Notes under the pieces: model-generated
What the model saw: the letters and a program-made list of their open reading frames with translations, nothing else
What the model was told of the DNA's origin: nothing
The model's database searches: none
In this document: piece by piece, positions 56,452 to 64,000 of the stretch
How the letters are laid out: every line of letters starts with the position of its first letter
Position numbering within the stretch: position 1 is the stretch's first letter
Made by a program: the position numbers and the translations under genes
From: Ruminococcus flavefaciens
GTDB lineage: Bacteria; Bacillota; Clostridia; Oscillospirales; Ruminococcaceae
Assembly (NCBI GenBank): GCA_015067005.1
Contig: SVNH01000002.1
Coordinates: forward strand, 1 to 64,000
Reading direction: 5' to 3'
DNA: 64,000 nt

Positions 56452-56480
56452 TTGATTTTATCCAAAAAATATGTTATAAT
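56452..56480 (+). promoter_or_regulatory. Promoter of the second GGDEF gene
   Basis: TTGATT (56452-56457), 17 nt, TATAAT (56475-56480), followed by GGAGGTGAG at 56508-56516. Confidence 0.75.
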
Positions 56481-56520
56481 TCATAATATAGTATGATTTG
56501 TAGTTTCGGAGGTGAGATCA

Positions 56521-57594
56521 TTGCTGAAAGACATTATCCAGATGAGTTATATCATAGTCGTTGCAGATGTTACTCTGGTGGTATTTATATTGTTCAATTC
56601 AACCATTAACAGCAAAAGAAAAGCACCTTTCCTTATCGCCTGCGTGATCTCATTCCTGATGCTTTCCGCAAATATAATCGGCGAGGTCTGCCGCGGAAAA
56701 ACTGAATTTATACCGCTTATGAAATTCTCATATGCTGTTAGCTATTCGATAAGCGGTCCGGTAATAATCCCTTTCATCTACCTCGCTAACATTTTCGGTA
56801 ACAGAATTAAGCTTACAATACGTATTCTCGCTCTATTCAATACTGTTCTATGCTTTATAAGCATATTCAACGGTGCTGTCTTTTACGTAAACGATGACGG
56901 CTATTTCACGTTAGGTCCTCTCGCTGCGATACCTTATTTCCTCAGCGGCATTTACCTTTTTATACTGCTTGCATCCTCTGTAAGCAAATACCGTCTCGGA
57001 TTCAGGGATGAGAGTATATTCATATTTGTACTAAGTTTATCTGTTATAGCGGCAGTTCTGCTCAACACTCTTTATAAATTCAAATTCCTCGTAAGCGGTA
57101 TGGCTGTTCTGTGCTCGGTATTCTACTACCTGTTCTTTATAACGCAGACACTCACAAGAGATGCCCTCACGAATGCGCTTAACAGACATTCCTTCTACAA
57201 GGATATTCAGGATTTCCAAAAGCATCAGATAATAGTTATATCTATGGATCTCAACGGTCTGAAACAGATCAACGACACTCTCGGTCACGATGAGGGCGAT
57301 AAGGCTATACTTACAGTTGCCGAAACAGCTATGAGCATTCTCCCGATGAAGTGCAGATTCTACCGCCTCGGCGGAGACGAATTTGAGATACTCTGTCCTG
57401 ATACTACCAAAGAAACTGCCGAGCAAATTATCGCGGAACTGAAACTCAGCGTCGAAGAAAAGTCTTACAGTATCGCAGCCGGATACGGCGAGTATAAGAA
57501 GGGCATGGACTTCGATGAAGTATTAAAGCAGGTCGATGCAGTCATGTATGAGGACAAAAGCCGTATGAAAGCAGCTGCTAAGCTGAAATTATAG
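56521..57594 (+). CDS. Membrane diguanylate cyclase (GGDEF)
   Basis: The 357-residue protein has seven to eight predicted membrane helices in its first 220 residues and a C-terminal GGDEF domain (about 225-350) with the intact motif YRLGGDEFEIL and DLNGLKQINDTLGHDEGD. The multi-helix input resembles 7TM-type sensor modules. No RxxD inhibitory site is visible. I chose the TTG at 56521, since GGAGGTGAG lies 4-8 nt upstream of it and the ORF to 56512 would begin inside that site. It faces an HD-GYP phosphodiesterase gene across a shared terminator. Confidence 0.9.
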   Translation: MLKDIIQMSYIIVVADVTLVVFILFNSTINSKRKAPFLIACVISFLMLSANIIGEVCRGKTEFIPLMKFSYAVSYSISGPVIIPFIYLANIFGNRIKLTIRILALFNTVLCFISIFNGAVFYVNDDGYFTLGPLAAIPYFLSGIYLFILLASSVSKYRLGFRDESIFIFVLSLSVIAAVLLNTLYKFKFLVSGMAVLCSVFYYLFFITQTLTRDALTNALNRHSFYKDIQDFQKHQIIVISMDLNGLKQINDTLGHDEGDKAILTVAETAMSILPMKCRFYRLGGDEFEILCPDTTKETAEQIIAELKLSVEEKSYSIAAGYGEYKKGMDFDEVLKQVDAVMYEDKSRMKAAAKLKL

Positions 57595-57607
57595 TCAAGA
57601 ATATAAA

Positions 57608-57632
57608 AAACCGGAAGCCCAGCTTCCGGTTT
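57608..57632. terminator. Bidirectional terminator between GGDEF and HD-GYP genes
   Basis: A perfect 11-bp stem (57608-57618 with 57622-57632) has an A-run before and a T-run after, so it serves both convergent genes. Confidence 0.87.
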
Positions 57633-57642
57633 AATTTTTATG

Positions 57643-58569
57643 TCAGTTTTTGTACCATTCAGATTTTACCGCCACAGGTGTAGCTTTTATGAGCTGTTCC
57701 TTCGGGATACCGCAGAATATATCAGCAAGCTGCTTATCAAGCTGAGTTCCGGCGACTTCTTGGATTATTCTAATTGCTTCCTCATGGGTCCTCGGATTTT
57801 TGTATGAACGACGCATAGTGATCGCCGAATAAGTATCGGCTATCGCTATTATCTTCGCCGGCAGAGGTATCTCGCTGTCGCTGAGGCCATAATAGCCCTT
57901 GCCGTCTACACGCTCATGATGGTATAATATCCACGGCATGATGTTCTTGAAGGAAGTCAGCGGAGAGAGTATCTTAACGCCTATCTCCGGATGCTTCCGC
58001 ATTTTCACCCATTCCTGATCTGTAAGCTTAGCCGGCTTGTTGAGGATGCTTTCAGGCACTCCGAGTTTTCCGACATCGTGCATAAGAGCAGCATATTCAA
58101 GGCTAACACTGTTAATATCACGTTTAAGATGCGCCGGGATATACTCAAAGAAGAGCATAGTAAGGTTCTGAACATGGCGGCTGTGTCCGTCAAGGTTAGG
58201 ATCTCTCGCATCAATAACGCCGATGAGTACCTCAGCTACGTCAATACTTCTTTCCTTGACGAGTCCGATTATCCTGAGGACAATAAATATCATGATCGAA
58301 ACAAAGACCGCTCCGCCAAACATTATGCAAGCCATCAGCAGATCAGCCTTCTGCATCAGGAAAATCCCGATATAACCGATAAGGAAGAACGTTATCAGGA
58401 ACAGTGCTACCTTTTTCCAGATATGTATCCTCTTGCCGCTGCCTGACGTAAGAACGTCCTTCATTCCGCGAAGGAACTCCATATACCTGACAAGATTCAC
58501 GACCATTTGCGCTATGCCGAGTATAAGAAGCACGTTTATAATGATTTCCATAATTCCAGTTTTCTCCAT
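57643..58569 (-). CDS. Membrane HD-GYP domain phosphodiesterase
   Basis: The 308-residue protein has three membrane helices (about 8-25, 50-70, 75-100) and a cytoplasmic HD-GYP domain (about 115-295). Key residues are present: GHSRHV, MHDVGKLGVPESILNKP, HPEIG, HHERVDGKGYYG and ADTYSAIT. HD-GYP enzymes hydrolyse cyclic di-GMP. It is convergent with a diguanylate cyclase gene, so the two may set opposing levels. The start is uncertain: ATG 58569 has no SD, while ATG 58551 has a GGAG at 12 nt. A SigA promoter lies at 58597-58625. Confidence 0.9.
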   Translation of the reverse strand: MEKTGIMEIIINVLLILGIAQMVVNLVRYMEFLRGMKDVLTSGSGKRIHIWKKVALFLITFFLIGYIGIFLMQKADLLMACIMFGGAVFVSIMIFIVLRIIGLVKERSIDVAEVLIGVIDARDPNLDGHSRHVQNLTMLFFEYIPAHLKRDINSVSLEYAALMHDVGKLGVPESILNKPAKLTDQEWVKMRKHPEIGVKILSPLTSFKNIMPWILYHHERVDGKGYYGLSDSEIPLPAKIIAIADTYSAITMRRSYKNPRTHEEAIRIIQEVAGTQLDKQLADIFCGIPKEQLIKATPVAVKSEWYKN

Positions 58570-58596
58570 CCGATGAAATCAATACATTACTATTTG

Positions 58597-58625
58597 ATTA
58601 TACCACATTTCATTCCGGATTTCAA
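58597..58625 (-). promoter_or_regulatory. Promoter of the HD-GYP gene
   Basis: On the minus strand TTGAAA (58625-58620), 17 nt, TATAAT (58602-58597). Confidence 0.78.
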
Positions 58626-58634
58626 CATATAACG

Positions 58635-59342
58635 CTAAATTTTCTCTTTTTTTCCAATATCCAGCTGACGCATTTCCATGTGTTTCCAGTTGATAAAGGC
58701 GTAAATGTCGTTTACAAGGAATACCGCAAAGCATATCATTACTGACGCATAGCGTATCTCTTCAAGTGCCGCAAGCAGCCACAGTACGATCAGCACTATA
58801 TCATTGAACGCATAAGCAAGCGAAAAATAAGGGCTTCTGCGCTCTGTGAGGTATACCGCGATAAAGCTGGTAGTCACTGAAAACGTGCTCGGTATCAGAT
58901 TTGAAGTCCCGAGCCTTTTCAGAAGGTACATGGACACGACCGTGACCGCAGCGCTCAGACCTGCCATGAGCAGAAGCTCATTCCTTCCGACCTTCCTGAC
59001 AGTGACTTCCGAACGATTCCCCTTGAACGGACTTCTCACCCATGAGATAAAAGCGAGCAGTGCCATAGGTCCGGTCATACCGAGATAGGTCAACATCTCA
59101 CCGTAGTACCTGAATGTATAGGAAATATAGCCGTAGAACAGAGCGAATACGACTGCAAGAAGAGGTCCGATGAAATGTCCCTTTGCCGAAAATATCAGCG
59201 AGGTCATGCCTATAAGTGAGGCTGTAAGCGTCAGGACATCCGAGCCCTCAAACGCAAAATACGAACCTACTGTAACTGTCACAGAGCCTAACCATAATAT
59301 CTTCTCAAAGCGGCTGAAATAGCTGTTTATCCACTTTATCAA
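58635..59342 (-). CDS. pnuC: PnuC-family nicotinamide riboside (vitamin B3) transporter
   Basis: The 235-residue protein has about seven membrane helices and PnuC features: FALFYGYISYTFRYYGEMLTYLGMTGPMALLAFISW, KRLGTSNLIPSTFSV, and a C-terminal NDIYAFINWKHME. PnuC carriers take up nicotinamide riboside or a related vitamin by facilitated diffusion, with trapping by phosphorylation. I chose a TTG start at 59342 because GGGAGTGATC lies just upstream. The longer frame begins with an ATG (59381) buried in a terminator hairpin. That hairpin suggests control of transcription before the gene. Thiamine or riboflavin-related PnuC variants cannot be excluded. Confidence 0.85.
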   Translation of the reverse strand: MIKWINSYFSRFEKILWLGSVTVTVGSYFAFEGSDVLTLTASLIGMTSLIFSAKGHFIGPLLAVVFALFYGYISYTFRYYGEMLTYLGMTGPMALLAFISWVRSPFKGNRSEVTVRKVGRNELLLMAGLSAAVTVVSMYLLKRLGTSNLIPSTFSVTTSFIAVYLTERRSPYFSLAYAFNDIVLIVLWLLAALEEIRYASVMICFAVFLVNDIYAFINWKHMEMRQLDIGKKEKI

Positions 59343-59355
59343 ACGATCACTCCCA

Positions 59356-59440
59356 TAAAAAAACAAGCACTCACAGAACATCTTCTATGACCTTACGATG
59401 CTCATGAATGCTTCTGCCCGGTGGCAGCCAGTATTTACCG
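59356..59440 (-). promoter_or_regulatory. Candidate attenuator or riboswitch in the pnuC leader
   Basis: Between promoter and gene, the minus strand folds into a long hairpin: AGCATTCA (59412-59405) with TGAGTGCT (59373-59366), and inside it GAGCATC with GATGTTC. TGTTTTTTT follows directly (near 59364-59356), a complete intrinsic terminator ahead of the coding region. Upstream lies a small hairpin, CTGCC-acc-GGGCAG (near 59415-59435). I do not recognise a known riboswitch consensus. Confidence 0.6.
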
Positions 59441-59444
59441 CTAA

Positions 59445-59473
59445 ATTATACCACACATACCATAACTTGTCAA
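59445..59473 (-). promoter_or_regulatory. Consensus promoter of pnuC
   Basis: On the minus strand TTGACA (59473-59468), 17 nt, TATAAT (59450-59445). The leader to the TTG start is about 100 nt. Confidence 0.85.
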
Positions 59474-59476
59474 GAC

Positions 59477-59505
59477 TTGAATTCTTTCCGCAGATGCGTT
59501 ATAAT
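59477..59505 (+). promoter_or_regulatory. Promoter of the DUF4317 gene
   Basis: TTGAAT (59477-59482), 17 nt, TATAAT (59500-59505). Its -35 is only 3 bases from the -35 of the divergent pnuC promoter, so the two may compete. Confidence 0.78.
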
Positions 59506-59535
59506 GGTAATTGACTAAAAGAAAGGAATATAATC

Positions 59536-60666
59536 ATGAACAAAAAAGAAACTGCCGAACTCAAAAAGAATTTTTCCGATAAAAGCGGATTTTTCATCAT
59601 GGAAAGGATACTCACAGCCTTCGTTGACGCTGAAAAGAATCTCAGATACCAGAACATCAACTCCTGCCTTACGATGTCTGTTGAGGAACACGATGTATAC
59701 GACGAAACACTGAAAAAAGTCCTGAACACCAACGTTGGCAAGTCCTTTGTGGAGTACGAATTCCCGAACGAGGCTTACGACGAGGGCAAGCCGCAGGCTG
59801 TCCTCTATTCCCTGCTTAAATCCGAACTTAAGGACGAAACTGTCTGTGAGGACTACCTCAATCATATCGCCAATAACTTCGTTTACGAAGGTCCGTATGC
59901 GGTGATAACCGCTTTCTGCTGCTATACTATCCGCAAAAAAGACAAAAATGATGAATTCGCTGACGGTGAGGACGAGATATACAAGTATCTGCTTACGGCG
60001 ATATGTCCCGTAAATACGAGCAGCGACGGCTTCATCTTCGATTCCTTCAACAACGAGATACTGAAAAAAGTGAACACTGAGCTCATAATCAGCAAGGCTC
60101 CTTCGGACGGCTTCCTCTACCCTGTATTCAGCAACAGAAGCACCGATGTCAACCACGTTATGTATTATACAAAGTCCGCTAACAAGCCGAATATTTCGTT
60201 CATCAATGACGTTCTCGGATGCAATTTCGTGATGTCCGCCGAGAACGAAAAGGCAAGCTTCCAGAACATACTCAAAAACGTTGTCGGTGATGACCTCGAC
60301 TATATGCTCATCAAGACCGTCAATGAAAAGATACAGGAAGTAGTGGACGAGAACAAGGACGATACTGACAAGACCGTCATCGACAACGCCGCACTCAAGG
60401 ACATCCTCACCGACATCGGTCTGCCGGAAGAGCGCGTTCAGATGATCGAGCCTGTTTACCAGAAGATATGCGGCGATGCACCTCTCACCGCTTCAAATAT
60501 CGTCGAATCCAAGACCGTGCTTACTTCCCCCGGCATAACGGTGAACATCAAGCCTTCTGCCGCTGACAAGGTACGTACAAGCGTCGTCGAGGGCAGAAGA
60601 TGTCTGCTGATCGACATCGACGATCCGACTATCGAAATTAACGGACTTCCTGTAACCCTCAGCTGA
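59536..60666 (+). CDS. DUF4317 family protein
   Basis: This 376-residue cytoplasmic protein has no signal peptide, membrane helix or known catalytic motif. The start MNKKETAELKKNFS and internal HIANNFVYEGPYAVITAFCCYTI and SDGFIFDSFNNEIL match my memory of the Firmicute-restricted DUF4317 family, whose function is unknown. AAAGGAA precedes the ATG. The following gene begins 34 nt later and is likely in the same transcript. No clue to function comes from the pnuC neighbour beyond shared promoter space. Confidence 0.75.
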   Translation: MNKKETAELKKNFSDKSGFFIMERILTAFVDAEKNLRYQNINSCLTMSVEEHDVYDETLKKVLNTNVGKSFVEYEFPNEAYDEGKPQAVLYSLLKSELKDETVCEDYLNHIANNFVYEGPYAVITAFCCYTIRKKDKNDEFADGEDEIYKYLLTAICPVNTSSDGFIFDSFNNEILKKVNTELIISKAPSDGFLYPVFSNRSTDVNHVMYYTKSANKPNISFINDVLGCNFVMSAENEKASFQNILKNVVGDDLDYMLIKTVNEKIQEVVDENKDDTDKTVIDNAALKDILTDIGLPEERVQMIEPVYQKICGDAPLTASNIVESKTVLTSPGITVNIKPSAADKVRTSVVEGRRCLLIDIDDPTIEINGLPVTLS

Positions 60667-60700
60667 TCTGAGTATTCACATTGCTTAAAGGAGAATCATC

Positions 60701-61753
60701 ATGGGAAAGTGGAAAGCTGCTGCGGCTAATATGCACTCGCTATGGGATAAATACTCGAAAATCAAGGTAACCGAGGTAAGATCGGTACATAAAAACCTGA
60801 TATTCCGCACTCTCCCTGTCCTTTACGGATTCGTTCCGGAGGCTGAGAAGCTCTTTGAGCCTCAGCTCGACATTATCATCGACCGCGCCTGTGCTCCCGA
60901 CCGTCCCGGCGACTACGAAAAGGGTATGGGCAGGCACTATTACTGCGGCTCAAATGCTGCCGGAAGAAAGCTTTCTCCCAAAGGCGGCTACTACAAAAAC
61001 GGTATCAGCTTTTTCTCCAAAAGCGCAAGAACTATGCTCGAAGAGGACTACACTATGGCACTTACCCTGTGGAAAGCCGGCTTCGATACGCCTGCTGCCG
61101 AACACCTCGGACGTGCCCTGCATATGCTTGAGGACATCTGCTGTCTGCCTCATGCAACTCGTATGACCTACTATTCGCCAAAGAAAATGATACATGAGGT
61201 CTATGAGGATCTCGCAAAAATGATGTATCCTGATAACGTTGATGAACAGGAGTTCAGCGAGGATGATCTGCACCTCTTCGACGACAGAGAGTGCTTCGGG
61301 GATGTTCTCAACAAGATCGTCGAGGACGAGGCAAGTGAACCGGTACAGCTGCTCACCGATCCCGTTACCTGTATCACAAACAGGATATACTCAGCCGAAA
61401 AGGTAGTCATCGCCTTTCTTTTCCGCTTCTTCGAGGACATGAGCAAATCCCCTGATGAGGCTCACTATATCACTGACGGTATGAAGTTCGACCTGTTCCG
61501 TGACTGTCCTCCGCTGACCGCAAATATAACTCCTGAGGGGATCGAGTTTCTTGACGGCGGTCAGCCGTATACCTGCAAGTTTCTGTTTGCAGACGATGCC
61601 TCAGTATTCAGAGCCGCTCACCGTAAAAACGGAAGCTTCACGTTCTCCCCCGTCAGCGACCAGCAAAAGGGACGCGCCCTCGTTATCAAGAAAAACAAGC
61701 TGAGGGCATTCAATCCGTTAAAAGATAAACTCTATACACATCCAATTAAATAA
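60701..61753 (+). CDS. Zinc-dependent phospholipase C / P1-nuclease-fold protein, intracellular
   Basis: The 350-residue protein has a helical core with HLGRALHMLEDICCLPHATRM followed by HEVYEDLAK, resembling the metal-binding His/Asp/Glu pattern of the zinc-dependent phospholipase C fold (GxxLHxxxD...PxHA...HxxYE). Its C-terminal 80 residues (about 270-350; CKFLFADDASVFRAAHRKNGSF) may be a beta-rich, ricin-like or binding domain. Known zinc phospholipases are secreted, but here there is no signal peptide. It may be an intracellular hydrolase or a diverged non-enzymatic relative. AAAGGAG precedes the ATG. It is co-transcribed with DUF4317. Confidence 0.6.
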   Translation: MGKWKAAAANMHSLWDKYSKIKVTEVRSVHKNLIFRTLPVLYGFVPEAEKLFEPQLDIIIDRACAPDRPGDYEKGMGRHYYCGSNAAGRKLSPKGGYYKNGISFFSKSARTMLEEDYTMALTLWKAGFDTPAAEHLGRALHMLEDICCLPHATRMTYYSPKKMIHEVYEDLAKMMYPDNVDEQEFSEDDLHLFDDRECFGDVLNKIVEDEASEPVQLLTDPVTCITNRIYSAEKVVIAFLFRFFEDMSKSPDEAHYITDGMKFDLFRDCPPLTANITPEGIEFLDGGQPYTCKFLFADDASVFRAAHRKNGSFTFSPVSDQQKGRALVIKKNKLRAFNPLKDKLYTHPIK

Positions 61754-61765
61754 TTAACACTTCCC

Positions 61766-61801
61766 GCCCTGACTTAATTCAATTTATTTCCAAGTCAGGG
61801 C
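61766..61801 (+). terminator. Terminator of the DUF4317 operon
   Basis: A perfect 10-bp stem, gccctgactt (61766-61775) with aagtcagggc (61792-61801), lies 12 nt after the stop. The T-run (tattct) is modest. Confidence 0.7.
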
Positions 61802-61914
61802 TATTCTATGCGTAATTTAAGCGCTGGAAAAGTTCATTTTTAGCTACTATGTACACGATATATTGCTGTATTTTGTATGAATCGGCTATTTTTTGCTAAG
61901 TTTACAAAATAATC

Positions 61915-61943
61915 TTTACAATTAGTTGATAATATGGTATGAT
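61915..61943 (+). promoter_or_regulatory. Promoter upstream of the TrpR-like gene
   Basis: TTTACA (61915-61920), 17 nt, TATGAT (61938-61943). A second possibility is TTTACT, 17 nt, TAAAAT near 62017-62045. The 61802-62099 stretch is A/T rich and contains nothing else I can name. Confidence 0.6.
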
Positions 61944-62099
61944 ATACACAAAGGTGTAAGTTTAAGTAAATTGTTTTATCTCATGCGCTTTCTTATCACT
62001 TTTTTTACCAAAAGCCTTTACTTTTGCGTAATAATGTGTTAAAATGTAAAGTATAAAATCGTTTATATTCTTACGCCATATGGCAGATTGGAGTTCTAT

Positions 62100-62402
62100 A
62101 TGATCGACAAAATTAAATCCGATAGCATGGATCTGCTCTTTGAAGCTATCCTCACACTTGAATCTGTTGATGACTGCTATAAGTTTTTCGACGACCTTTG
62201 TACAAGTATCGAGCTTAAATCCTTCGCTCAGCGCCTTCATGTCGCTAAGCTTCTCGATGAACACAGAGTATATAACAGCATCGTCACCGAAACAGGTGCG
62301 AGCACCGCAACTATCAGCCGTGTGAACCGTTCCCTCAAAGACGGCAACGATGGCTACAATATTGTATTTGACAGACTCAAAAATAAGAATCTGCTAAAAT
62401 AA
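62100..62402 (+). CDS. YerC/YecD-family TrpR-related regulator
   Basis: This 100-residue helical protein reads VDDCYKFFDDLCTSIELKSFAQRLHVAKLLDEHRVYNSIVTETGASTATISRVNRSL, the Trp-repressor-like helix-turn-helix of the YerC/YecD family. I chose ATG 62100, with GGAG upstream; the TTG at 62088 is too close to be preferred. Such proteins bind DNA, and members usually lie near trp or housekeeping genes. Here it is only 21 nt upstream of the GH9 cellulase, so the two may share a transcript. A tie between regulator and cellulase is possible but unproven. Confidence 0.88.
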   Translation: MIDKIKSDSMDLLFEAILTLESVDDCYKFFDDLCTSIELKSFAQRLHVAKLLDEHRVYNSIVTETGASTATISRVNRSLKDGNDGYNIVFDRLKNKNLLK

Positions 62403-62423
62403 TTACAGAAAGGAAATGTTCCA

Positions 62424-64000
62424 ATGAAAAAGTTTGATCTGCTTAAAAGATCGTTAGCCTGCCTCTCAACTGCGGCTATGCTCGTTACTGCGATCCCGGT
62501 AACCTCCGTGAACGCTGCCTACATCAACGAGAAAGAACCGAATAACTACGACAACTTCCAGGAAGCTCTTCAGCTTGCGCTATGCTTCTACGACGCTAAT
62601 AAGTGCGGCGATGAAGTTGCAAATGACGGTTATTACTCATGGCGCGGCAACTGCCACGTTAAGGATGCTGAGATCCCTCTCCAGCCACTTAATCCTATGC
62701 CGGAGCTTTACGGCGAATCCCAGAATGACGGTTCTCAGAACGGCAAGGATCAGGATAAAAAAGAGGATAAACAGCCTATCGGTGAAGGTAAGGGCGACGG
62801 CGGTCTCAGCGAAGCTAAAGGTCTTTACGAAGGCGTTACAATGTCTGAGGAGTTCATCGAGAAGAACCGCAAGTACCTCGATCCGGATGGTAACGGCACT
62901 CTCGATCTTACAGGCGGCTGGCACGATGCCGGCGACCACGTAAAGTTCGGTCTGCCGGGAACTTACTCCGCTTCAACAGTCGGCTGGGGCTACTATGAGT
63001 TCCGTCAGGACTACATTGACATGGGTCTCCAGGAGCATATCGAGGACGAAATGCGCTGGATCAACGACTACTTCATGAAGGCAACTTTCCTTGATGATGA
63101 TGATAATGTTGTTGCTTACTGCTATCAGGTCGGTGAGGGTAACAACGACCATAACTACTGGTGCGCTCCTGAGCTTCAGGTCGATAACACTGTTGTTGCT
63201 TCATCAAGCTGTGCTGTTAAGAGACCTGCTTACTTCGCAACTGAAGAGATGCCAGCCCCTGACCAGTGTGCAGGTGCTTCCGCTTCTCTCGCTATAAACT
63301 ACCTCAACTTCAAGGATACTGATCCCGGATATGCTGCTGAGAACCTCAAGTATGCAAAGGCACTCTATGAGTTCGCAGTCAAGACACATCAGGAAAAATG
63401 GGAGCCGGGTTCTGTTCCGGCATCACTCGTTCTCGGATACGACGGCGGTTTCTACCACTCAAGCTACGACTACGATGAGCTCTCATGGGCTGCTGTATGG
63501 CTCTACTATGCAGAGGTCGCTTTCGCTGAGGACAACGCTCCTAAGACTGTTGATAAGGTCAAGGAGGATGCTTACGATCACTACATCAAGGCTATCATCA
63601 GCGTTGATGAAGAAACTGAAAATGCTAAGGGTGCTCACCCTTACACAGGCTATATGAAGCGTATCATCACTGATACCGGCAACTGCTGGCAGAACATCTG
63701 GGTTCACTGCTGGGATACAGTTTGGGGCGGCGTTTTCGCTAAGCTTGCTCCTATCACCAACACCGCCCGTGACTGGTACATCTTCCGCTACAACCTCGAA
63801 TACTGGTCAGGCTGCACAAAGTCCGTTGACTGCTCCGATTGGGGCTATGAGCCTGTTCACGGTCATAAATACTTCGGTATGGACGATTTCCTCTGGAATA
63901 CTCCTATGACCTGCGATCAGATCCCTGATCTCCCGGACAGCGATACAAGCAGCGACTTTATTGCCAAGTCACCTAAGGGCTGGGCTGTTGTTTCCGGTTA
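62424..64000 (+). CDS. GH9 cellulase, 5' part (continues beyond the window)
   Basis: The open frame runs from ATG 62424 (SD AAAGGAAA) to the end of the window, about 525 codons. A signal peptide (1 to about 32, ending SVNAA) is followed by a GH9 (alpha/alpha)6 barrel. EALQLALCFYDANKCGDEV and YYSWRGNC open the domain. The catalytic base region GGWHDAGDHVKFGLP (about 167-181) follows, then SWAAVWLYYAEV. An insertion of about 70 charged residues (Asp/Lys/Gly/Gln-rich, about 93-160) splits the usual short stretch between SWRG and the base motif. GH9 enzymes cut cellulose or other beta-1,4-glucans. Any dockerin or CBM would be downstream and cannot be seen. Confidence 0.92.
   Translation, partial: MKKFDLLKRSLACLSTAAMLVTAIPVTSVNAAYINEKEPNNYDNFQEALQLALCFYDANKCGDEVANDGYYSWRGNCHVKDAEIPLQPLNPMPELYGESQNDGSQNGKDQDKKEDKQPIGEGKGDGGLSEAKGLYEGVTMSEEFIEKNRKYLDPDGNGTLDLTGGWHDAGDHVKFGLPGTYSASTVGWGYYEFRQDYIDMGLQEHIEDEMRWINDYFMKATFLDDDDNVVAYCYQVGEGNNDHNYWCAPELQVDNTVVASSSCAVKRPAYFATEEMPAPDQCAGASASLAINYLNFKDTDPGYAAENLKYAKALYEFAVKTHQEKWEPGSVPASLVLGYDGGFYHSSYDYDELSWAAVWLYYAEVAFAEDNAPKTVDKVKEDAYDHYIKAIISVDEETENAKGAHPYTGYMKRIITDTGNCWQNIWVHCWDTVWGGVFAKLAPITNTARDWYIFRYNLEYWSGCTKSVDCSDWGYEPVHGHKYFGMDDFLWNTPMTCDQIPDLPDSDTSSDFIAKSPKGWAVVSG

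Noticed and set aside
59413..59440. Known riboswitch (TPP, preQ1, ZTP, THF, fluoride) ahead of pnuC
   Set aside because: I looked for the conserved cores of these classes and could not match any, so only an unassigned attenuator is reported.

Overview
The window looks like a chromosomal piece of a fibre-degrading, anaerobic Firmicute of the Ruminococcus type (Oscillospiraceae). The grounds are four proteins carrying type I dockerins (two of them with CE1 esterase modules, one GH53 galactanase, one BspA-like LRR protein), a GH43, a GH9 cellulase, a CE2-like esterase, Firmicute-type GalT, DUF4317 and YerC/TrpR-like proteins, SpoIID-like cell-wall genes, and strong SigA promoters. Nearly every promoter I could place has a 17-nt spacer. 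No rRNA, tRNA or CRISPR array was seen.

Region 1 (1-11727) looks like an inserted island. The window opens in the last codons of an rlmD/rumA-type 23S rRNA methyltransferase. A 28-bp piece of that 3' end (27/28 identical) recurs at 11700-11727, exactly where the stop codon would overlap the start of the next housekeeping gene (ATGA). Between the copies lie a leftward lactose/galactose (Leloir) cluster, lacZ-galK-galE-galT plus a truncated phosphoesterase, with a divergent AraC regulator, followed by mobile-element debris: a small element-type ORF, a serine recombinase without its catalytic domain, and an AbiH phage-defence fragment. galE carries an in-frame stop codon, and the gene that preceded lacZ (perhaps the sugar permease) survives only as a C-terminal scrap.

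Region 2 (11728-14917) is a CDP-alcohol phosphatidyltransferase and a three-gene ABC-2 exporter. Region 3 (15320-25606) is rich in extracellular enzymes: a dockerin-CE1 esterase, a convergent GH43-CBM6-CBM-dockerin-CE1 protein, an ABC-F ATPase, and a very large LRR-dockerin protein. Region 4 (25917-30439) is a three-gene signalling operon (diguanylate cyclase, degenerate sensor, solute-binding lipoprotein) with no permease.

Region 5 (30810-51145) is mostly housekeeping: a SulP transporter, a zinc-ribbon/PASTA/SH3 protein, cyclophilin with an unknown repeat protein (three copies of a YVTDILGRV motif), gltX and a MetRS-like gene, a GH53-dockerin galactanase, a sodium symporter, the operon fhs-tsaE-tsaB-rpiB-GNAT-upp, a MATE/MOP exporter and an EF-G paralogue. 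Two almost identical 153-bp miniature elements lie at 33880-34032 and 51194-51346. Each is bracketed by two copies of the local transcription terminator hairpin.

Region 6 (51437-64000) holds a zinc-ribbon membrane protein, a CE2-like esterase, a SpoIID/peptidoglycan-binding operon, a convergent GGDEF/HD-GYP pair, pnuC behind what looks like a transcription attenuator, a DUF4317 gene with a zinc-phospholipase-like neighbour, a TrpR-like regulator, and the start of a GH9 cellulase that runs off the window. Functionally, the extracellular enzymes release arabinoxylan, galactan and cellulose breakdown products. The GH53 galactanase and the island's LacZ/Leloir genes form a plausible galactan-to-glycolysis route, although the galE lesion and missing permease suggest the island is decaying or the assembly has an error.
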